Source: Phytophthora sp. 'mugwort' (lineage: Eukaryota; Oomycota; Peronosporomycetes; Peronosporales; Peronosporaceae). From it: a stretch of DNA of 64,000 nt. The notes under the pieces are model-generated. The model was not told where the DNA came from and searched no databases. It saw only the letters and a program-made list of their open reading frames with translations. A program made the translations under genes and the position numbers. This document shows, in pieces, positions 53,689-64,000 of the stretch (positions within the stretch are counted from its first letter, which is position 1; each line of letters begins with the position of its first letter). The stretch spans positions 1,054,001-1,118,000 of the forward strand of contig JAUCEF010000012.1 of assembly GCA_033558025.1 (NCBI GenBank). The letters are read 5' to 3'.

Positions 53689-54825
53689 TTACGCTTTTTG
53701 AGTCAGGAACGGGTAATCCGTGTAACCGGACTCGAGCGGCACATCCGGTTGCGGATAGAATGTCTTCATGTTTTGCGCGTTAAGCTCCGCGCCGATGCGG
53801 AGTCGCTCCACTAGGTCAGGATTCGCGATGAAGTCGCGTCCGAAAGCCACGAGGTCAGCGGCGCCTTCTTCAACCGTCTTGAGCGCGTTTTCACGGTCGT
53901 AACCGGCAGCCGTGATCAGAACACCCTTGTATGTGTCGCGGAAGTGGCGAGTCACACCCACCTCCGGCACCTGGACGTTGGCCGCGTGCATGCCGCGACG
54001 CTCAATCACGTGCATGTAGGCGAGGTCGAAGTCGTTGAGTTTGTCCACAACGTAGCCGTACGTCTCAGTCGGCGTCGAGTCCTTGCAGCCGAAAGTGTCG
54101 CCGTACGGGGACAAGCGGATGGCCACCTGGCTCGAAGGCAGGCTGGCCAGGATGGCCTCCACGACCTCGAAGATGATGCGGGCGCGGTTCTCGATACTGC
54201 CTCCGTACTTGTCGGTACGCTTGTTAACGCTATCACACAAGAACTGCTCGAGGAAGTAGCCGTTAGCAGCGTGGATCTCCACGCCATCGAAGCCCGCGGC
54301 AATGGCATTCTCCGCGGCGCGCTTGTAGTCCGCCACAATACTCGGAATCTCTTCGAGCTCCACAGCGCGTGGATTCACGTAGTCCTTGCGACCTTCACGC
54401 GTGATGGCGAAGCTGTGAACATCGTCGACGCTCGTCGCGCTAGAAGAAACAGGCAGTTCACCGTTGGGCTGGTTTAGTGGGTGGCCCACACGTCCCGTGT
54501 GCCAAAGCTGCACAAACATCTTGCCGCCCTTGTCGTGCACGGCCTTGGTCACCGCCTTCCAGCCATCGACCTGCGCTTGGTTATAGAGTCCGGGAGCGCC
54601 GAAATATCCGCGAGCAGTTGGGCTAATGTTGGTGGCCTCGGTGATGAGAAGTCCACCATCCGTAGCTCGCTGCGCATAGTGTTGGGCCACTAGGGCAGTA
54701 GGCACACCACTCTCTCCAGTACGCATCCGCGTCAAAGGGGCCATGACGACTCGGTGCTTGAGCTCGATGATGGCCTTCTTGCCGCCCAACTTGAAAGGAG
54801 TGAAAAGCTTCGGGGATGAAACCAT
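53689..54825 (-). CDS. Old Yellow Enzyme family NAD(P)H:flavin oxidoreductase (OPR-like)
   Basis: A 378-residue intronless FMN enzyme that reduces activated C=C bonds of enones, such as oxylipins or xenobiotics, using NAD(P)H. I prefer the start at 54825 (MVSSPKLFTPFKLG), the normal family beginning. An in-frame ATG at 54918 would add 31 Ser/Asn-rich residues without targeting character. Signatures: RVVMAPLTRMR (25-35), QLWHTGRVGHP (106-116), and the substrate-binding pair HAAN (His185, Asn188) followed by GYFLEQFL with the proton-donor Tyr190. Then come NKRTDKYGGSIENRAR and GRDFIANPDL near the C-terminus. Length is typical and no frame damage is seen. It stands alone between transposon relics. 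Confidence 0.95.
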   Translation of the reverse strand: MVSSPKLFTPFKLGGKKAIIELKHRVVMAPLTRMRTGESGVPTALVAQHYAQRATDGGLLITEATNISPTARGYFGAPGLYNQAQVDGWKAVTKAVHDKGGKMFVQLWHTGRVGHPLNQPNGELPVSSSATSVDDVHSFAITREGRKDYVNPRAVELEEIPSIVADYKRAAENAIAAGFDGVEIHAANGYFLEQFLCDSVNKRTDKYGGSIENRARIIFEVVEAILASLPSSQVAIRLSPYGDTFGCKDSTPTETYGYVVDKLNDFDLAYMHVIERRGMHAANVQVPEVGVTRHFRDTYKGVLITAAGYDRENALKTVEEGAADLVAFGRDFIANPDLVERLRIGAELNAQNMKTFYPQPDVPLESGYTDYPFLTQKA

Positions 54826-54918
54826 GATCAATAAGTGACTTGAATTGATGTTGGTTTTTGTTAGTGGGTTGCTGCTTGAACTCAAATTGAATAATGAGGT
54901 CAAGTGAGCCTGCGGCAT

Positions 54919-55665
54919 CAGGTCGTTTACCTTGATCGTCTTAAATGAGCAGCAGCATGCCTAGCACAGAGGCGATTACGGTCGATCCTTGAGTGTCATG
55001 CGAGTGCTATCTCTACGTGGACTTGTTCACGTCATCACGTTTCAAGCCGCATTCTGTTTAGTGATCTTCACTGGAACAGTCTTGCAGCATCAGCGATCAT
55101 CAACTGTTGTGAACAGTACTCATTAAACACCACTATATTAGATGTGTAGGGTATATTAAGTCCTTATTTTGAGAAGATGCGTCATCAATGTGGCCATCAT
55201 AAGTGATGATGACCACAGCGTTGTGAATACACAAGGTGAAAAGGGTTTTGTCTACTTGCCCAAATTATTTACCTAAATAATCAATCATGTACTTGGAAAG
55301 TGCTAATTGTTATTTTCAAACAGCATACCATGGTACATGTATGGTACAATTGTGCTTCCCGCCTATATTTGCCAAAATTTCCCGACTGAGCGAATCGCCG
55401 CAATACAATCTTTTAGTCCTTGATCATGCCAGTTATGCACTCTCAATGAATTTAATCGTACTTAACGTTGTGTCTTAGTGAACACAAGCGTTTCGCGACC
55501 TTGCGCGATTTGCGCGTGATTGATTCGATGAATCGCCCATGGAATTTTGAGTAGAAAGCACAATACCTCCGCGCGGAAAGTAATGCACGATCTGAAAAAA
55601 TCGCTCCGCCTAGTTACTTCAGCGGATATAAGATTTGTAAAGGATTGCAACTACTGTACCAGTAG
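54919..55665. other. upstream of the flavoenzyme gene, no gene seen
   Basis: AT-rich, with scattered short ORFs only. It presumably holds the promoter of the 54825 gene, but no specific element could be identified. Confidence 0.4.
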
Positions 55666-55667
55666 TA

Positions 55668-56432
55668 CCGTATAATCGTAGTCATAGGCGACAACCCACA
55701 AACATGGCAATATGGCAACATAACATATGTTAAATAAAACTTCATATTTAAGTTTAGCAAATCGATGTTGTATAACTCGCTATCGTTATCGTCCACTGAC
55801 ATAATTCCAATATCGTCGTCCGAGCACACTTCCGCCTCAAAGATGATGGACGGATCATTCTTGGCCCCAAAGGAATCACCAAGAAGCATTGCAGTCGGTC
55901 GATGTTTGTACAATAGTTTTCTTAGAAACATACAAAAAAAACACAGCTAAATACAGTCCAGTCAGCGTTGTTACATTAATACAGAATTAAAACAAGTTAG
56001 CTTGCTAAGCTGCTGTACCTGTTTGGTCTGCATTAAATCTTTGTGAGCAGGTGTTTTCAACGGCGGTCTGAACCACCAGCGTTCTAAAAAGCGGCCGTTG
56101 TCCACTTGCTGATAATTATTCTTTCGCTCTATGCTCTATTCGCGCCAATTCCCGGTGGAAGTGAGTGATGCACTCATTAACTGTATTTCCCTTACTTGAA
56201 ATAGTCGAGCATGGTTTGTTTGTCGCCGCACACTACCGCGAAACGCTTGTACTGCATCCGTCGCTTTCCTGGTGCACGGTCGACCCCATAGCTGTTCCGA
56301 CTCTGCGGCGAGAAAATACCAGTGTCAAGGCTTAAAATTGTGGCTGCCAGATGTTCAAATATTATCTCTTTTTATTGGTCATATATTCATGTCGCCTATG
56401 ACTAAGTGTCGCCTATGACTACGATTATACGG
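55668..56432 (-). mobile_element. 765-bp DNA transposon with 26-bp perfect terminal repeats and TA target
   Basis: Bases 55668-55693 (starting CCGTATAATCGTAGTCATAG) are the exact complement of 56407-56432. TA is present on both sides (55666-55667 and 56433-56434), as in Tc1/mariner/pogo elements. A second copy of GTCGCCTATGACTA lies just inside the right end. On the minus strand 55931-55740 encodes MLLGDSFGAKNDPSIIFEAE with an acidic tail, like the C-terminus of a pogo/Tigger-type protein. The transposase core is absent, so this is a deletion derivative. Confidence 0.85.
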
Positions 56433-56434
56433 TA

Positions 56435-57850
56435 ATCCTACTGAGGCTGCAGCCGTGCGTGTTCCGCCTACATACAAATGAAAATGATCAAGATCGGTAG
56501 CTTGTAAATAAATCAGTAGATAGATGCACGTGGTGCAAGTAGAAGTAGCGGTGCAGCGAATGGTGTTGCCGGAGGCCGCCCAGCAGGATTAGGTGCTTTA
56601 GGCAGCGCTTGTTGGAGTTCCCAGTCAAGTAACTGCGCCCCGCACAGTGCTGCAATAGCCATCTGCGCGTTGACAAGCGCTAAAGCGTCGCAGGATACTG
56701 AGATGGGGAGTCTGTCACGACGAATTAGCTTGTCCTTGTGCATGTGTCCAAGAGGGAAGTCGTTGGCACCATCACTGTTCATGATCGCCCCCCCCCCCCC
56801 CCCCCCATGACGAGTTACAGCGTCAAAAACGTCTCGTTGAGTATCTCTGCCGTCGTGCCTGAAACGTCTATCCTCATCTCCGGTTTTCCGTCGTCGGTGG
56901 ACATGTACACGACTACAGGGACTGAATACTGTTAAAGCGCTCCTCCTCGACGTCATTCAGCGGCCACTTCGCTTCACATCAAGCTCTTACTTCGCTTCCA
57001 AATGCGCAAGACAGTGGAGCAACGCATGTGGAAGTGGTCGGTAGTCCAGACGATGTCCCCATGCTTGAGTACGCCGAGGTTGCTGCGGAAGAGCAGCGTC
57101 TGTGTGACGGGCCACACAACACATTGCGCACAGGACGTGTAACCTCCGGAGAGTCTACAAACTCAGTGAACGGCAGTTCACAAGTTCCAGGTCTGGGGGA
57201 CTGGGTACCGAATAAGGTAGATGTTAGACTGAATATAATTATAGGCGATCTCCTTTAATGAATTTATATACTAACTATAAGTCACCTATTAAGTATCCTA
57301 GCTTTTATCCTATTGGGTGGTTCTGAGGATCTTGTACAATATGTGTGGTACCCATCCGTGACTACCGTGAAGCCATAGTGATGTTGGCTACATCACTAGG
57401 GGTATTTGATTACACCATTCTGAAGTGTGACTTGGCACTCGTCATATAACCAAGTTACAGTCTCCCACACAGCTCGTCGCTCCTCGTCGGTCGTTTGCCC
57501 TATGAGCAGAAGAAGTCAGATCTTGAAATGATCGATTGAGCGAGATTGCTTTGGAGGGAGGGAAATGGTGGAGATTCAAAACTGAAAACCCCCATCGCTT
57601 TTGGAGGGATGTCGTTTTTAAGTATGGCGTCATCGGATTGCAAACGTGCATTATTTTCCACGCGGAGGTAATTTAAACTTAATAGAACATTCTATCTCGT
57701 CGAACCAATCCAAGCTCGCGATGCAATCCAAAAATTAAAGGAAACTAAACATTTATTACGTAGCACTGCGAGAATCCGACAGCAGGAAAACGTCCATTTG
57801 TTGCGCTATCCATTTGTAAGCGTAAAGTCTACATTACTAAAGTGCTGGGT
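56435..57850. other. no recognised gene
   Basis: A 147-codon minus frame (56513-56956) crosses a long C run and has no domain. A 76-codon plus frame (57028-57258) is likewise unassigned. Confidence 0.35.
56788..56806. repeat. run of 19 C
   Basis: The longest homopolymer of this kind in the window. Confidence 0.95.
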
Positions 57851-57852
57851 CT

Positions 57853-57985
57853 ATGGTTATCGCCGGTGTTCGTGATGTCGCTCGTAACGAACCATTCCAA
57901 AGAAAGGGTGGATGGGTGCTAAGTAAGGTGTAACTTATCGCTCACTCTCAAGGCGGCATGATTATTCGACCGCAAGGGGGATGCA
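57853..57985 (+). pseudogene. relic of a third thioesterase-like gene
   Basis: The reading IAGVRDVARNEPFQ, followed after a short disrupted stretch by LIAHSQGGMI, matches IAAVRDVVARDERFKGE and FIAHSQGGMIARA of the two intact thioesterases. DNA similarity is clear (TTATCGCTCACTCTCAAGG shared with copy 2 apart from one base). About 130 bp survive around the nucleophile Ser. Nothing of the N- or C-terminal parts was found nearby. Confidence 0.75.
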
Positions 57986-58010
57986 CATCTTCGCCAGTGG
58001 TGCAATAATA

Positions 58011-59800
58011 CCAACAATATCATGTTTGCGGAATGCAATATTTTACAATAAGGATTATTCCTTAAATCAGCCAAAAATACAATGTCGAATTGCCTGAATA
58101 CTAATGTATTGTATATATGCAGGCCTCTTGTCTGGACTTCTCACGCACCCGCCATCACATACACACACAGCAACAACAACAGCAACGCCGCTCGGGCGCT
58201 GTCTGCATCTCATTTGCACGCGGACGCATGATTGTGTTATCTCAAAGCACGTTGTCTTGTCCATCTGCCTCAATCTCTAACACCGGCTTAAGCTGCTCTT
58301 TTTTCTCTTGGCTGTGGAGACGGAAGTACCCACTTGCATCTTCAAGTGCTACATCGGTGGTAACCGACTCAACCGGCGGCTACTCCAACTTGCTAAGCCA
58401 AATACGCGAGCCACGAAGACGACTCCTATGAGTCCCACGCCGGGTGATCCCATGGATGGAAGTGTTTAGGTTTGTGGACCCAGAATCACTCAACTGTGCT
58501 ACGAGAGAGATTACTTTCTACATAGAAAAGTTAACAATCTCCAGAAACGGCGTGCTTACTACAGATCCCCCGATATTTTGGTACAGGCAGTCATGACATT
58601 ATGCCGACGTCGTTACAGCCACACGCGGTTATCTACCGACAACTCCTATAACCAAATACAGAAGGATCGAGTCTTATCGGTTCTTTTACATTAGAAAGAC
58701 TGTGAATGTATAATTAGGTGGGAGGGGTAACCGCTACCATTCATTTCCAAGTTGACTGAGAATGAACATGCCATGCCGCCGCATATATGCGTGGAGTTTC
58801 ATTTTAACCTGACGAGCTGAAGCCCAGTTAGATGCTTTCTCGACTGCCAAATGTGTTAGCTAGTGAGCAAGAGCCAGCCTGATCTGTGCCAAGTTTGTGA
58901 GCTCAACCTCGACACGCACATGATGAAGTGCATTACAAACAAGTGCAACTCGAAGACGCAAAGCTGGGGTCCAAGTGTGATTTTCGACTAAACGTTCTCG
59001 TGTGCTGTAGAAGACATTATTCAAACTTACCAGCATAGATCCCATATTTCTGCTGTCCCTCCTTCTCAGCGCCCAGGCCAGCTAAACCTTTCAATGGAAC
59101 GATTCATTCAAGATCGCGGCGCGATACAGCCGCGCAAATCATTTGGGGCAGGGCGTCGCCCGGACTCATCTCCTTATGTACTTTGTCATGGGCATCTGTA
59201 TGTTCACAATTTCTGTCTTTAGAATTATTTGTCGTGATCATCTGTATGTTCTCAACTTTTGTCTTTCGAATTTGTTTTCGCTTTCTCATGTAAGACTGGA
59301 TATGAGCGAACCTACCCCTTGCGGAGGTCGACAACAAGCTCACGCGTCAGCTGGGGGAGATGGGTCCGACTCGCGCCCAGACGCTACTACTCTGTCCCAT
59401 ATCTATGGATCGGTAGCCATAGAATGGTTTCGCGATTGGTCAAAACTAGATGAATATCGCATAACTAAAAGGAGATAACGCGTCTCGACGCACTAGTTTA
59501 AATGGTTTGCAGGGCTCCTCACAACGTTTTGGAGCCAATAACCGGTTTTGACTGTCACTCAGCCCCCAAGGAGAATGATTTTGTCACTTTTGATTTCGCC
59601 TCTCCGAGCACCACTGACCTGAACTACGATACCGCGCCCCACCAACTCCCAGCCCATCCCAAGCCCACTTGAAGAACCTCTCGGGCCGAGACGCGCCCCC
59701 GTCATGTCTTCTCCTTGATATGAAGCTGTGCTGTCGCTAGGATAGCCATCACGGATACCTTTCTGGTAAGCCCTCACACGATTCGGCAAGTTTGGCGTTG
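58011..59800. other. no recognised gene
   Basis: Includes CAACAACAACAGCAAC-type simple sequence near 58170 and several overlapping short frames. No domain, RNA gene or TIR recognised. Confidence 0.35.
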
Positions 59801-60870
59801 AGTGCTCCGCAATTACCAGCGCATAGGCGTCTACTCGTCTCCTCCCAGAATGGCCGCACTGGTAGAAGAAAGACCGACCGGGGTGGGGTTCAGGAGAGGC
59901 TGCGTGCCATTTAGCCGATGCGTCGGACGACTGTTCGTGCTGCTGCTGCAGCGTGTTTCCTGCCTCCCACTACGTTTTTCCGGGAGCTTCGCAGCGGAAT
60001 ATTGCGGGTGGAGACCGGCGCCGCCAAGCCCATGCTGTCCGAGGTCAACAAGGCGACGTGTGTTGTGTCTTGTCTGGGGCGCGTAAATGCAGCGACGCAG
60101 CTCTTTGACAGCACGAAGGATGCGGTGCATGTGGATGAAAAGCACTTTATATAAGCAAAGCAAAAAAAAGCGCCGCTTCGTTATGTTGCCGGACAAGCCG
60201 AAACCTGCCTACCGTCTGAAAAAGCAACTGTCATATCTCCAAAGTAATGGATATGGCTGCTGTAGCACGGCCACACCGCGACCTCATCACGAATCAGCTC
60301 TTCGATAGCAAGATCGGGTGGACATTCTTAACGCACGAGGCGGCCCGTTGCAGTAGCCGAAATCGCTCTGCAGGTACCCCGGTCACAAAACCTGTGGCGG
60401 TTAACAACGCTTTGTACCGAAACATACTGGTTGAGCTGTGTTTCCTGCAATTTTGTCGAAGTTTCCTCGAGCGAACGACGGGGTGGGGGGGGAGCTATCA
60501 TGATGCAGCAAGATAACACCTCCCCCATATCCAGTCGGATCATGCCGAGTGGAAGCGGACGGTGACAGCGAGCGGGTGCAATTTGGCTTTGAAGTTCTAG
60601 CCGTCAAGCAGTCCGGACATGAACGTCTTCGATCTGGCTGTCTTCAACGCGCTCCAGGCACGACAGCAGCGTGAGATTGATGTCATCAGGACGAGCTGGT
60701 CAAGAATATTGAAGCGGCCCTGGATTTGCTACCTCCGTCAACACTGAACGCGGGGTTCTTGACGCTGCAGTGCATCATGAATGATTGGGTTTATGCGGGT
60801 GGTTGCAACAACTTAAAGATTCTGCATATGTCAAAGGCGAAGCTGACGCGGGAGGGGAGGCTTTCCCGTA
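59800..60870 (+). pseudogene. mariner-type transposase, broken
   Basis: Pieces in several frames include DSTKDAVHVDEKHFI (60100-60150), which holds the first Asp-Glu of mariner DDE enzymes, then AVARPHRDLITNQLFDSKIG (60250-60310). Next are QQDNTSPISS (60507-60535, second Asp block) and DLAVFNALQARQQREID-like text (60630-60680), where the NVFDLAVFN motif replaces the usual LDLGFFN. The C-terminus is ALDLLPPSTLNAGFLTLQCI with KAKLTREGRLSRSIQC (60715-60880). Multiple stops and frameshifts. TIRs not resolved. Confidence 0.75.
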
Positions 60871-60999
60871 GCATCCAATGCACTGCTGTCGCTGTCGCAT
60901 TTCTGCCTGATCCTGAGCGATCTGAAGGATCTGACCATAGTAGTGAAAATAGCATGAATACACCTATATAGTTTTGGGACAAGCTAAGCAATGACACGT

Positions 61000-61827
61000 A
61001 TCAAAAGATCTGGAACCGACAAGAAAAGACATTCGGCACGTGGCCAAGCGCTTCGGCGATAAGATCGCGGCCGAGAATGGCCAGGCACTTGGGCTAATGT
61101 TTGACGGATGATCACCGCTCCACTTCGTCGCCCTCATTGCGATGTACAAGCTCGACGACGAATGCCAGCAGCGATTGCTCGCCCTTTCGAATATGGAAGA
61201 GAGGCAAACCTGATGACCATACCGGCTAGGTTGCTGCTGAATATCTACGGCAAGTGCTTGGTCGGAGACAATAGTTTGACTTACCAATCAGTGGCGACCA
61301 AGCTGTGTATCCCATTGGTCGGTTGCACGAGCCACAAATTTAATGTGGCAGTTGTCAGATTATTTTTTGAGTCTGATGACAAGCCCAGAATTTGATGGAC
61401 AAATAACGCCGCAGAGTTGAAGCAACAGACGGCGTACCACGCTGTTCGAGCGAACGCGACTAGGAGGTCCTCGGAGGTTGAGATGCTGGATGTTACATGG
61501 TCATCTGCGACGCCACCAGAATGTCGCGGCCGTGGATGAGCTTGTGCCCCGCAGTACCATGCAGCGACGCATCGTCGCCCTCCAAAGCCAAGTTAGTTGC
61601 GCTCGACAGCTGTGTAAGGAGCTGCAAGCAGAGAAGCGCATGTTCGCGGCAGTCCGGCTTTTGTTCGAGGCTTGTCTTGAGAAGTACCCGTCCATGCGGG
61701 GACATCTCAAGCCAAGCGATAACGTGGTTCACTCACCGGTCTTCAAAGCCGCCGTCGTGAAGGCGATCAACATGGTAGCCCTGGCTGCTGCCGGAGCAAG
61801 TTGCTCGAGCCGTTCGTGAAGCCTGTG
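61000..61827 (+). pseudogene. hAT-family transposase fragment, 3' end lost
   Basis: LHFVALIAMYKLDDECQQRL (61121-61180) follows LMFDG at ~61095, the first catalytic Asp region. ATKLCIPLVGCTSHKFNVAV (61290-61350) matches the family GCASH block, preceded by the VGDN motif. KELQAEKRMFAAVRLLFEAC and EKYPSMRGHLKPSDNVVHSP (61615-61740) cover the helical part. It stops at INMVALAA near 61790. Copia LTR sequence follows directly, suggesting that the retroelement inserted into or replaced the 3' end. Confidence 0.8.
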
Positions 61828-62090
61828 TCGTAGAATTTTCCTTGTTCTCGTCTGAGTCTGCATATTGTATGTATAGCACTTGAGGAAGAACCCGTGACGG
61901 CAGGGCCAGAACAGCTCCCGGGGATTTGGCTTGGACGAGCTTGGGAATATTGGATTGTGAGTACCATGCATGGCCGGTGACCAGTCCCTTCGCCCGTCCT
62001 TCCACACGCCCTGCTTTATATTATACTATACTAAGACTAATATGTTAGAGAGATCAGTAACGTAACAAGCGTGTCCGTTTCCCGACGGGA
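61828..62090 (-). mobile_element. Copia-type LTR, minus orientation
   Basis: Complement of the LTR-like region at 42160-42400. It reads into CGTGTCCGTTTCCC at its 5' end (62071-62084 on plus). Similarity continues ~40 bp beyond (GAGCCACCTCCGTTCCGTG), as at the other copy. No Copia coding sequence is attached, so it is a solo or truncated LTR beside the hAT fragment. Confidence 0.65.
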
Positions 62091-62129
62091 ACGGCAGCAC
62101 AGGTTACCTTGCAGTTGTGGCGAGCCACC

Positions 62130-62700
62130 TCCGTTCCGTGCTATGAGGTGTGTTCTTCAACCGCCTGTCGAGACGGTGGTATCCCGCGACCGAGGTGATG
62201 GTTACTTTTCCACATGCACCCTGCGTTAGGCCAAGAAACCGCGGCGCTCTGACGCGTTGTCGCTCACTACATGCCGCTTGTCGCCATGATCCCACCTACT
62301 GTCCCGGCCACCAAACCTTGGACGGACTCTTCACAAATTCATGTTCACTTCCCATTATAGAACCTATAACGAGATTTAGATATAAGAGGTAAATCAAGTG
62401 CAGATTCCGCTTTTGCGATCTGCTTTTGCGTCTGAAGTCCTTTTCTTCATTTCGACCGCATTAAATTGCCTCTATTTCTTGCATTTTGTTTGCAATCGAG
62501 AGTGTGCCACGCACGAGCAATGATTAGCGTATATAATATAACCGCTGGTGATGTACAAAATATAACCCCAGATTGGTAATATATCGTTACATGTTTCCCC
62601 GGCAAATGTACAAAGTCGGACCAATAAAGACTGCGAAGAGAACAAACACACGTCGCAGAGGAGTCACAGATAGGTAAACGTACTGGTCAATTACGAATTG
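62130..62700. other. no gene seen
   Basis: AT-rich sequence between the Copia LTR and the pogo element. It presumably includes the 3' terminal region of the latter, but no TIR was identified. Confidence 0.35.
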
Positions 62701-63905
62701 TTCACTAGTAGCAAAGAATGCGGCGCATCGACATTGTCGACGTCGGTCGTGGCACGAAACCCGAGTGCATACAGCAGTTCTTAATTATATCTGGAGTAAC
62801 TTGGTTCCAAGCCTTTGATGCCCAATCCAAAGCTGTCAAATTGAGATCTTCTGTTGCGACAGCCCTGCAACGTAGCGGTCGATGCTGTCCTCCCTTTAAC
62901 GCTGCTGAATCTGCTCTTGATACAGGCGATAACGTCTTGATCTAGAGGCTGCAAGACGCCCCTTGTGTCCTTAGGCAGAAATTCAAGCCGCACGTTTGTG
63001 AGCGGGACTTGAGGCCTCTTGTGCGAGCTGGCGTTATCTACAAGCAGGAGTATACGGCGATCCTCCTGTTGCATACGCAGGTACAGCTTATGTAGCCAGT
63101 CGGAGGGGATGTAGCCATTCATCCACGCTTTCTTGCTGCTCGTGTACTCAACGCGAGCAGCAAGAAAGCATCTCGGCAGCAGCGTAATGCCCCTTGAATA
63201 CGCGGGGGTTCACCGACCTCCGATGATAGCAGGTCCATCTTGTCGCCTCCATCAGCGTTTGTTGTCACAGCCATCGTTATGCGCGTCTTGTCGATCTTGT
63301 ACCCCGAAACTTGGCTCAGCCTCGACAACGTTCGTGGGGACTCCGCGTGGTAGAAGAATGCAGTCTCATCCATGTTATATATGTCCTTCAGTGTGTAGAG
63401 GTCCGTAGCTCTCGCACGTCGGCACGCCCGTCGACGACGGTATCCAGATCGACCGACCCTTCTCGCCGTGTTTCCGGTGGCAACGAATACCGTGGCGCTT
63501 TCTAAAGCAATAAACCCAGCCCTTAAATAACCAGGGTCGCTTCTCCACCAGTAGATGTGTGTAATTTGCCTCTATGAACAACTTGAAGCGATACATGAGC
63601 CCGTAGTCGGTCAGTGACGTAATCGGTAGCGCCATCTGGTCGAACTCCCCGATAAGCGCGCGGTCGAGGGCATCGATGACACGATCGGCGATCTTCTTGC
63701 GTCTGTAGGTGTCCTTAAACAGCTTGCGAAGCTTGACCTCGTACAGGAGAATATTGTAGAGAGTGCATTCCGACGGAGGCCGAGGCAGGTTGAATGCACG
63801 CGTAGCCCATTCTGCTAGAGCATGCATGTCCCGAGGGCACATGGCGGCAACTTTGCACAGCTCGATCTTCTGACCGAACAAAAAAAAAGTGAGGCGCACG
63901 TACAC
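62700..63905 (-). pseudogene. pogo/Tigger-type transposase (CENP-B-like HTH plus DDE_1)
   Basis: Three minus-strand segments cover most of the protein. The N-terminal helix-turn-helix/CENP-B region (IELCKVAAMCPRDMHALAEW; FKLFIEANYTHLLVEKRPWL) spans 63905-63480. The first catalytic block is MDETAFFYHAESPRTL, with KTRITMAVTTNADGGDKMDL (63373-63230). The second block ILLLVDNASSHKRPQVPLTN and LEFLPKDTRGVLQPLDQDVI (63070-62920) holds DNASSH and QPLDQ. Frames are broken near 63400 and at the palindrome 63127-63169, where the coding sequence is displaced just before MNGYIPSDWL. Only lightly decayed compared with the other relics. Confidence 0.88.
63127..63169. repeat. perfect 16-bp-arm palindrome inside the pogo/Tigger gene
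   Basis: GCTTTCTTGCTGCTCG (63127-63142), 11-base loop, CGAGCAGCAAGAAAGC (63154-63169). It coincides with loss of the transposase reading frame. Confidence 0.9.
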
Positions 63906-64000
63906 GCCTTGTGCTGGTTCTTGGGTTGCGAGGGCATGGAGAGTTTAGCAAATGAAGATGCCAGAAGCACGCAACACGTCACTGTAATTCATAAGGTTTA

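Noticed and set aside
53944..54477. 177-codon open frame antisense to the Old Yellow Enzyme gene
   Set aside because: It is the shadow of a GC-rich coding sequence; the minus-strand protein matches a known family over its full length.

Overview
This window is eukaryotic nuclear DNA from a repeat-rich genome, most likely an oomycete of the Phytophthora type. The evidence is very short GT-AG introns (56-68 bp where measurable; 125 bp at most), secreted single-domain enzymes, and a mixture of decayed transposon families (piggyBac, hAT with BED fingers, MULE with SWIM and Ulp1 domains, Harbinger, mariner, pogo/Tigger, Gypsy, Copia) whose protein signatures I recognise as oomycete-like. That taxonomic call is inference; no database was searched. 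I saw no rRNA, tRNA or CRISPR array.

Seven protein genes look intact. They are two nearly identical palmitoyl-protein-thioesterase-like genes (4165-5331 minus; 44156-45322 plus), a CREG-like secreted protein with four exons (9382-10213 plus), a coiled-coil protein with three exons (45621-46925 minus), a Ser-rich two-exon protein (47269-48573 minus), a secreted hexose-6-phosphate epimerase (48950-49909 minus) and an Old Yellow Enzyme (53689-54825 minus). The C-terminal end of a second coiled-coil gene copy enters at position 1. A decayed epimerase (8798-9260) and a thioesterase scrap (57853-57985) are further relics of the same gene families.

Layout. 1-6470: left arm of a large inverted duplication carrying a coiled-coil gene tail and thioesterase copy 1. 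It is split by a piggyBac element (156 to about 3947) and a 341-bp transposon (5988-6328); the right arm lacks both and serves as the empty site. 6500-23200: Harbinger, epimerase pseudogene, CREG gene, hAT, Copia, Gypsy-LTR, MULE and IS630-type fragments. 23245-32328: a 9.1-kb structure with near-identical inverted arms of about 1.07 kb around a decayed MULE with SWIM and Ulp1-protease domains. 32290-36765: a broken Gypsy pol with a nested insertion. 37000-43300: an unrecognised frameshifted ORF, Copia pieces and a hAT. 43330-45700: right arm of the large inverted duplication with thioesterase copy 2. 45600-49900: compact gene island. 50600-64000: more transposon relics around the Old Yellow Enzyme gene, ending in hAT, Copia LTR and pogo/Tigger.

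The genes do not form an operon or pathway. What ties the window together is its history: a gene block was duplicated in inverted orientation, one arm was then invaded by transposons, and many transposon bodies carry palindromic or homopolymer mutations. The coiled-coil and thioesterase genes are convergent neighbours in both arms.
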